In this document: positions 56,946-64,000 of the stretch, piece by piece | Numbering within the stretch: the stretch's first letter is position 1 | Layout of the letters: the number at the start of each line of letters is the position of its first letter | Translations under genes and position numbers: made by a program | The notes under the pieces: generated by a model | The model's input: only the letters and a program-made list of their open reading frames with translations | Told to the model about the DNA's origin: nothing | Database searches by the model: none | Assembly (NCBI GenBank): GCA_022606135.1 | Contig: JABYQN010000004.1 | Coordinates: 2,108,001-2,172,000, forward strand | Source of the DNA: Fomes fomentarius | Lineage: Eukaryota; Basidiomycota; Agaricomycetes; Polyporales; Polyporaceae | Length of the DNA stretch: 64,000 bases | Direction: 5' to 3'

Positions 56946-58759
56946 CTACTGCGCATGCATAGCATTCACAGCCTCTTCTGGAGCTCTAGTAGCATCTCTT
57001 TCCCTGTCTCTTCGTCCAGCACCCCCGCCAGAGGTCTCCCTGGTCTCCGCAGCCCTTTCAGTGCGTGTCCCCTCCGCCGCAGTCTCGTCGTCGATGACAA
57101 GCGATTCTATTGAGCCGAGGATACGTTCATTGAAGATAACTGAACTATTGCGCCAAAAGCTGTCGTCTAGTGTGTCGACGTGCGAGCCGATGCGCAGGGC
57201 TTTGTTGTCGACAGCCTGGAGATTCAGCATGAAGCGCGAGATCAGGACAGCCGTCAATCTGGGCACATCGTAATAAGTCACGGAAGTACCAGCACAATAC
57301 GGCTGGGACTACGTACGGGTCCGTGAGCAGTGTCAAGTCGCTCCCGGATCGAGTCGCCAGAACGGTGGCGATCTGTCCGTGAGTTTGGGTCAGGATGATT
57401 GATGCAACTTGCGGCAGAAAAACCAAACATACGGAGAGGAGGGTGAAGATGAGGTGTAGACTGTTCAAGACTAGCAGACATCTGTGAAGAACATTCAAAT
57501 TGATAGCGTCTTGTGTGAACTTTGTGCCGGCCACTTTGAAACCTACATGAAATAAACAGTACCTGCCAGCGAAGTGCGTCAGAACGACCACTGGCATGGG
57601 CGGCGTATGCAGGCAGGACATATGACTTACCGTCCCTCAGTAAGGTATAACCTAGGGAATGTCTTTGCACCGGGGGACCATTTCGATGCAGAGTAATCCA
57701 CGTCACAACGATAACGAGGGTGTCCGCAACAACTACAGAGGCTCTGGATGCAACGGTTACTACCGAAACATTCATGTTCAGTTAGTGATCGCCTGCGCTG
57801 GTGCTCTATCGTACTCACACCTGCACACGGCTCGTCAGCAAGGCAGTGCAGTCCTGACTCCATGAAGTCGTACCAGATGCTAGCTTGAACGCTCACCGAA
57901 CTCACGGCGAAACATCCTATCCGCGGTACGACTGTACCCACAGCATACCGAAGTTGTACCTATCGCTACGTTCAACCGGGAGTGTCCGCAACTACGCATG
58001 GTTGTAGGCATACAGCGTTTGTGCCCATCGGGACCAGAGAAAGTATGAAAACTGCGGACGAGATTGCGCGGTTACGACTAAGTGCGAAGGCCCGCAGACT
58101 GGAGAAGCCTGTTGATCAAAATCAAAGGGGGCTTCGTCTCTTCTGAGTGATACACTCACCTGCCCACGATGTATATTGTAGCAGTGCAAAGACGATGTTC
58201 GACTTAGTCGAATAGCTACAGCTAGAGGTGGCGATATAGTTAGAAACACTTCACAATCGAGGCATGTAAAAGGTGAAAGGGGCTCGGGGCGTATGTGTCA
58301 TTGCCCCCCTCTTATCTCCTTCCTGTGCTCGGTCATCTTACCTCTTGAGGTGATCCGTTAGCGACCCTTTGGGTAGTGTACACGTGAAAACAAGCTGACC
58401 TTGCTGGTTGACACTCCGAAACAATTTGTGCTGTTCATGAGGTTATGCAGCAGCGACGTGTACCTATTTGCGAAGAACAAGATAGCTGCACCAGTACATC
58501 TTTTCATCCAGAACAACTCCACTTCAGCGGAAAATGTGATGGTGTACTCGAGCAAGACGATGGCTGCAAGCAGTTTTTCTGAGTGGGCCGAATGGGTAGC
58601 AACTCTCAGAGACTTACCTAGTGCTCCATATCCGACGTAGTTGTTAGTGATGCTAGATGGTAATTGGGATTAGCCTCCCTCAGCATAGTGCGTCCTAGAT
58701 CACACGTACAAACTGTTGTATTCTGTGATGGTGGACACGATCTGGTCTTGAGCTGACAT
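56946..58759 (-). CDS. DUF6533 multi-pass membrane protein, gene E
   Basis: Start MSAQDQIVSTITEYNSL (ATG 58757-58759). Exon 2 gives ITNNYVGYGAL and joins AIVLLEYTITFSAEVELFWM, then KRCTGAAILFFANRYTSLLH (about 58460-58560). Later exons give GCFAVSSVSVQAS, TVASRASVVVADTLVIVVTW and HRNGPPVQRHSLGYTLLRDG, then LLVLNSLHLIFTLLS. The C-terminal block is AVLISRFMLNLQAVDNKALR, FWRNSSVIFNERILGS and an acidic/basic tail, with the stop at 56946. It converges on the copper ATPase with 200 bp between stops. Pairwise features place it nearest to A and B (shared MSAQD start). Confidence 0.78.
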
Positions 58760-58950
58760 GGAGAAGACCCTAGCGTGCAAGAATGTGAAGTCGGAGGAAC
58801 CGAACAGTGGAATGATGAACTTGTGTGCTCAACATCACTCATATATATGCCATCCGCATGGACGCGCCAGGCGATGCTGCGGGTAAACAGCCTTCTGGTT
58901 CTGCCACCAAAGCTTGTTCAAAGTTTGACCGGTCCCATATCATGAAGTTA
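58760..58950. other. Upstream flank of gene E
   Basis: Short spacer between gene E and the decayed membrane-protein gene. No feature could be supported. Confidence 0.3.
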
Positions 58951-59520
58951 GCTTGGCACGATGGCAGAAATGCCCGGAGGTTTGGCCAGTGCCACTCACC
59001 AAATGGGTAGTACGGGTAATAGTCATAGTTGGAGTGACCTCCCGAGGCCGGACAGCTCGCTGGGATGGGTATCCTCCGTTCGGATCCTATCTCAGTTTGT
59101 CCGTCAACGTTCCAATAGAGTTATCATTTATGATGATGAAAGGCGCGACGTGGTTGAGGGCCGCTCCAATGTCCAAGTAGGCTTCTGGTGTCCACACTAA
59201 GGTTGGACCCGAAGACGAGGCCCACGATCGTCGGTGATGCGAGACGGACCAAACGTCGTGAGACGATGTGACGGAGATAGTTTTGACGACTGAAGGGAGC
59301 CAAGAGCAAGATGCTGCCACTCCTAGTAGGAAGACTGGACAGATTTGTCCCAGCAGACTGAATCGGTACCATGAATCACTGTTCCAGGCTGTTAATCATT
59401 ATATCTTCGTTCAACTAATTCCGAGTATGAGCACTCACGGGACGGAAATATTTTGGCACTATGGTGCTCAAGAGAGAGGCACCGGAGGACGCCAGTAGTA
59501 TACTGGGAATACACAAGGTT
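58951..59520 (-). pseudogene. Decayed polytopic membrane protein of unknown family
   Basis: Minus-strand exons can be joined through a GTGAGT donor and a TTAACAG acceptor: SILLASSGASLLSTIVPKYF, then WYRFSLLGQICPVFLLGVAA, SCSWLPSVVKTISVTSSHDV and VWTPEAYLDIGAALNHVAPF, then IIINDNSIGTLTDKLR. A stop (TAG) comes here, but the frame continues DPNGGYPSQRAVRPREVTPT, which resembles the soluble tail of a membrane protein. No start or full set of helices is found, so a remnant is more likely than a functional gene. The segment lacks the DUF6533 signature; the family is not recognised. Confidence 0.4.
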
Positions 59521-59984
59521 ACCTATGCTATGTATACAACTTCCCATACGGCAAGAAGGCCACCTGCATCGCCTCGCTCCACACGCAAAACTGAAACATT
59601 GAGTCGGTGGCTAACCCCCTGAAACATTGCGAGCTTCTCATTGCCAGTGATTGTTCTCTGCCCTGCCGGATGGGCGTGGCTCTGGAGATCGAGAAAACGA
59701 CAGACACCTTAGCTCCCCTTACGCTGCACCTTAGCACCCTTTACGCGTCAGAGGACCGCAGTATGTGAGATGCCGTCAACTTGCGGCCGACAAGAGAACA
59801 TCCGACTCACGACTCACTACCCGTCCAGTTCAACCAGAGTCTCAGTGTATCAGATTGAATCGTGCGCCACTGATGAACAGTCGTCGTAGCTAACCCCTTC
59901 ACTGGTCGTGGTATACGTACAAGGACAAACGGATGAGGACAAAAGCGTGCTACAACGATTGGGAACCGCCGGCGATATATCAGG

Positions 59985-60518
59985 GCGTGAGGGGAAGGAG
60001 AGATGTATCTGGCTACAGCCAGCTGCTTGGGGAGATGAGCGAGACGGCATGAGAGGGAGGGTTATGACTCGATGAGCTTGGTCGTGGTTCCGGTTGCTCG
60101 TTATCTTGATTTCGTATTTATCCGCTCCGTTGATCTGCTCTCTGCTCAGCTGCTGTACTTCTTGTATATCTACTACGACTCTGCTACATGCATGTGATAA
60201 AGGGATGTTCGGAGAAAGTAAGTCATAGTGAAAAATAATAGCTCCATCCCTACAAAGGTCGTCAAAGGAAGAGGCGTGCTAACTACTGCGCATACATACC
60301 AATGGTAGTCGTGGCAGCACTCACAGCCTCTTCGGGAACCCTAACACCATCTCTATCCAGTACAGCACCCCCGCCGGAGGCCCTCCTGGTCTCTATAGCC
60401 CCTGCAGTGCATGTCTCCTCTGCTGCCGCGGTACGTTTTCGTCATCCTGGCGCGCTCGTCGACGACGTGGACCCAAGACACGTTCAATCAAGATAACTGA
60501 GCTATTGCGCTAAAAGCT
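59985..60518. pseudogene. Decayed duplicate of the CCC2 / DUF6533 3' junction (copy 3)
   Basis: Plus-strand 59985-60053 matches the last codons of the copper ATPase (GRRDVSGYSQLLGEMSETA, then TGA). The ATPase 3' flank follows, then a degraded minus-strand copy of the 3' end of DUF6533 gene E. In the gene E frame it reads SF-stop-RNSSVILIERVLG where E has SFWRNSSVIFNERILG, so a TGG has become TAG. Homology stops at about 60518, seven bases short of the RFC1 stop codon. Confidence 0.78.
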
Positions 60519-60524
60519 TGAAAA

Positions 60525-63500
60525 TCAGCTCTTCTTCGCCCCTCGTCCCTTCACAGCCTTCCCCTTCGAGCCGGTAGCGTTGCCCTTCTGCTTCGGTGCT
60601 TTGATCAAGCTATCATTCTCTGGCTTGTCGTCAATCTCCTCCTTCTCGTCCTCCTCGGCTTCCGGGACTTCGTCATCGACCTAAGTAGTCCACATCAGCC
60701 TCTGAACCGAGTGAACAAGGTTATCAAGCAAGTTGGGAACCCACGTCAAATGCTTCCTCGAGGTCGGGCGCGGGACCGGCCGCGGCGATCTTCTTCGGTG
60801 CCTTCCCAAGAGCCTCCGCCTTATGGAATGCAACCGGATGGTCTCGAGCCTTGTACCTACACCAACATCAGCCAGCGGAATCCCACATGGTGTTGAAACG
60901 TACTTCTTCGTGAAGGCGGTCTTGGTCGCCGTACTGATCTTCTTGGTTACTACGGTCTCGTGGTTGTCGCCCACGCCCAGTTCGATGATGGTGTCCCAGT
61001 CGTCGCGCGTTAGGAAGTACTCGTCCATGAAGTCTATGGTCTCGTCGACAACACTCTACAACACGTACTGTTAGATCACACACATCGTGTCAGATGAACG
61101 GAAACAAACAAACCACGCCGCTTTCCATGAGGGGTTGGACGAGATGTGGGAAGAGAGCAGGAAGATATGATTGTCGAATCTCGGACTTATCGCCTGAGAC
61201 CTTGAGTCGCATGCGTGCTTGTACATCCGTGAGTTGCCTAGAGAGCTTGTTCTGTTTGGAGTTCTGTCCGAGCCATCTGCGGGGTGCAATCAATTCGTAC
61301 GTTGCGACCCAATGTCTCCGTGTTGACGTACTGAGGGAATTGCATGGCGTTTGGCCCGCCGTAGCCCGCGCCCATACCGTAGAGCATTGATGCAGGACGG
61401 ACGGTCGAGCAGACCGCGTGAAGAGGCATGAGAGACCAATACTGGTTGGGGCTGTAGGAGGTGATGAGTTGAGCATCCTTCAATACCGCAGGATAGACTC
61501 ACCCATGAATAAGGCTGTCGACGAGGTCTCCATCCGATAGGGATTGTGCGGCCTTATCCATGAGCTCAAGGTGCTTCAGCATTTTCTCCGGTCCGTCGAT
61601 GTTCCTGAGCTTCGAAGGCGTAGTCTTCAGATAGTTCTCCTACAAGAGTGCTATCGTGAGTCATAGACGACGCACAGAACAGCGACGCCAGACCTGCATG
61701 AACAATGGCACGAACGACGGGTCGTGGAAGTACAACTCGATCTTGTCCCCAAGCGTCTCACGCGAAGTCGGCGAGAACATTTGTGGTCCAAGCATCTTGT
61801 TGAGGACACCAAACGGCGTCATGACCGAATACTTCTCGTTCATTTGTACACTAGAAGAGCGTCAGCGACAATGGGGCAATTGCTGGGGATGAACGCAACC
61901 CACAGAGTCTTTCCTTCGTCAAAGTCCATGGTCGTATTGGAAAGCTTCCACGTTGAGAGCATATTCAGTACTTGACGAATGTCAGACTGAGCGCCTTGGA
62001 TGAGCTGGTCAACTACGTTCGCAGGAATCTTCAACTTCTCCCTGCGAGATCGTCAGCCCAATCCCTGGCATGGGCACGGAAGGACATACTTGAAGATAAT
62101 GCTCATAATCCTGGAACGAATCGCAGTGGCTTGTGGTCTTTGGAACGTCATGCTGAACGTAACACCGATTAGTGGCTTTAGCTTCTGGGCGCCGCGATCG
62201 TTCGCAATGCAAATGACGGGTATCTTCGTCTTCTTGATCAGAGCGACTAGAGCCCCTACACCTCCCCGGTCGCCACCAGCCATGCCGTCGACCTCGTCCA
62301 TGATGAGACACGACTTGTCTGTAATGACGACACCAGCTGCGTTTGTTTTCTGTGGATCGACCTCTGCTCAGTATTTCGTTGATCGGTCTACTTTTATATG
62401 TATATACCTGGCCACCGGTCATCCATCCATCCAAAGACGCATTCATGATGTTCGTGTTGTTCTGCTCAGACATCAGTTGAAACACGCCGAGACGCCAAGG
62501 AAGTTTACATGCCTCGACGAGCTTCTTACTTCGTGCGTCACTTGCATTCAGCTCGATGGGCGTAAACCCGGCCGCCTTCGCGCACAGATGTGCGCTCGTC
62601 GTTTTTCCGATCCCCGGAGGACCTGTGATCATGACCGCGCGATAGATGTTCATGCCGTTCTTACCAGGCTTCTTGAAACCGGATGCAAGGCTCTTCGCCC
62701 AGTCCGCAAGCCATTCCTGCAGCCTGTCCACCTGGGCTTTGTTCCCGCAGATCTCCTTGAGCGTCTGCGGTCCGTAGCGGTCCGTCCAGAGCTGGTTCAC
62801 CGCAGCGGGTTTTCCGGTCCTTTCAAGACAGTCATGTTAACACTCCATCTCACCATTCCATACGTGAGCAGAGTTGTGAGCGAACACGCACGATCCATGC
62901 GCTGCGTTCTCCTTAGCAGCCTGCTTCTCGCGTCGCTCCATCTCTTTCGCACTCTCGCGGATGGCCTCCCGCTCCTTCTGAATCTTCTTACGGGTCTTCT
63001 CGTCCAGCGCGCTCTCGTCAGTGACGCGAGTGGCTATGAGGTTCAGGAAACCATCCTCATCTAAGGTCTTTAGTTTGTTCTTCTCAATCGCCTTGAGCTT
63101 GCTTGGACCGGCGTCAGCACCAACGACGACGTAGGACGTCTTGGAAGAAGGCTGTCCGGTAATTCGCCTGCGGGATTGAATAAGCGAAGGACAACGCTGA
63201 GTGGTTAGAATGCGCACCCGCCATAACGCTTAGCGAGCTCGACGGCCTCGTCTCGAGACAGACTGCTGAGCTCGCCAGTGAACACAAACGCAAGCCCCGC
63301 AAGACAGTTTGGATCTGAAGGTATCGGGATCTCCTTGGAGCCCGGGTTGGATGGGCCGGCACGAGCTTTGGCGGCATACCAACTGAGAACATAGAGCATG
63401 TCAGGCTTTCGGGCATTTCGAAGAAGAGTGTAAACGAAACACACTTCGGTCTCTTCGCTAGCTTGGTCTCCTCCTCCGCCTTTGAGCCCGTGTCCTTAGG

Positions 63501-63995
63501 CTTCTGCTCCTCCGCTTTCGGCTTGGAGGCCGACTTTGCAGGAGTGGACTTTGCGGTGAGCTTCTTCGTAGGCTTCACCCCTTCCATTTCTACTTCCTCG
63601 TCCTTCGTAGGTTTCTTCGCCTCGGTCTTGGTATTCGCCGCCACCTTCGCCGGGGTAGACTTTGCAGGAGTAGACTTGGCGGGGGCGGACTTAGCTGCAG
63701 GTTTCTTCGCAGGTGCATGAGACCTCCGCTTGCCCTTCTTCACGACCTCGTCCTCATACTCATACTCGTCGTCTACGTCCTCATCAGACAGTATCTCAAT
63801 AAAGTCCTCGTCCTTCGGCTTGGTCTTGCGGGAGGGAGCTGACACTCTAGGCTTCGGTAGAGGAGCTATCTTGCGAGGAGCAGGTTCCTCCTTCTTCGCC
63901 GTCGCTGGCTTTGGTTGCGAGCTGCTGGCTGACGCAGTCTGGCCTTTTGAAAAAAACCCACGAATGTCGCCATTGGGCGCCGGCTTGACCTTGCT
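60525..63995 (-). CDS. RFC1: Replication factor C large subunit RFC1 (5' end at window edge)
   Basis: Largest subunit of the PCNA clamp loader. The first visible exon begins at 63995, after a CTCAG acceptor that coincides with the window end. It reads SKVKPAPNGDIRGFFSKGQ, with a PIP-like DIRGFF that binds PCNA, so only the first codon or codons (probably a micro-exon) are missing. Next are a Lys/Ala/Pro-rich linker with repeated AKSTP and a BRCT domain (LAGLAFVFTGELSSLSRDEA, SKTSYVVVGADAG). The AAA+ core has LWTDRYGPQTLKEICGN, MITGPPGIGKTTSAHLCAKA (Walker A), CLIMDEVDGMAGGD (Walker B) and QGAQSDIRQVLNMLSTWKL. The RFC1 C-terminal domain and a Lys-rich end (AVKGRGAKKS) follow. About a dozen introns. 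Confidence 0.94.
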
Positions 63996-64000
63996 CTGAG

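Overview
The window reads as nuclear DNA of a filamentous basidiomycete, probably a mushroom-forming Agaricomycete. Genes carry many short introns (about 50-60 bp, GT..AG with CTGAY-like branch sites), lie close together on both strands and often share short divergent promoters. There are no operons, Shine-Dalgarno sites or prokaryotic features. Five genes belong to the multi-pass membrane family annotated as DUF6533, which I know mainly from Agaricomycetes. All identifications come from reading protein motifs by eye; no search was run.

Layout. 0-20.4 kb is a conserved housekeeping block: a CobW-type GTPase (cut by the window edge), the splicing factor YJU2B/CCDC130, ribosomal protein S20, eIF4B, ARPC2, a homeodomain regulator, U1-70K, COX10, a ZNF830/CCDC16-like protein, citrate synthase and the Trm8 tRNA methyltransferase. 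20.4-27.3 kb is accessory: a fragment of the copper ATPase 3' end and DUF6533 genes A (-) and B (+). 27.5-46.9 kb is a second housekeeping block: exosome subunit RRP41, nicotinate phosphoribosyltransferase, an SH3 protein, pICln, RPB10, the large FG nucleoporin NUP159/NUP214, an inositol-polyphosphate 5-phosphatase, COX12/COX6B and PRP18. 46.9-60.5 kb is accessory again: DUF6533 genes C and D (+), a Ccc2/ATP7-type copper ATPase, DUF6533 gene E (-), a decayed membrane-protein gene and a decayed copy of the ATPase/DUF6533 junction. The window ends in RFC1, complete except for its first codon(s).

Functional themes. Several genes act in pre-mRNA splicing or RNP assembly (YJU2B, U1-70K, PRP18, pICln, ZNF830-like), in RNA decay, export and transcription (RRP41, NUP159, RPB10), and in mitochondrial respiration (COX10, COX12, CIT1). 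Ccc2 supplies copper to the secretory pathway. The accessory DUF6533 genes have no established function.

Most notable observations. (1) The junction between the 3' end of the copper ATPase and the 3' end of DUF6533 gene E occurs three times, one copy 36 kb away, showing how the DUF6533 cluster has been rearranged. (2) Many coding sequences begin with a micro-exon, in two genes only the ATG. (3) Three introns appear to need GC donors; one has boundaries inside an imperfect direct repeat. (4) A diverged repeat of about 95 bp flanks RPB10. (5) DUF6533 gene B carries a roughly 460-bp insertion bounded by small hairpins. (6) The 5-phosphatase has two very long insertions in its catalytic domain. 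No wholly new biological system could be demonstrated from sequence alone.
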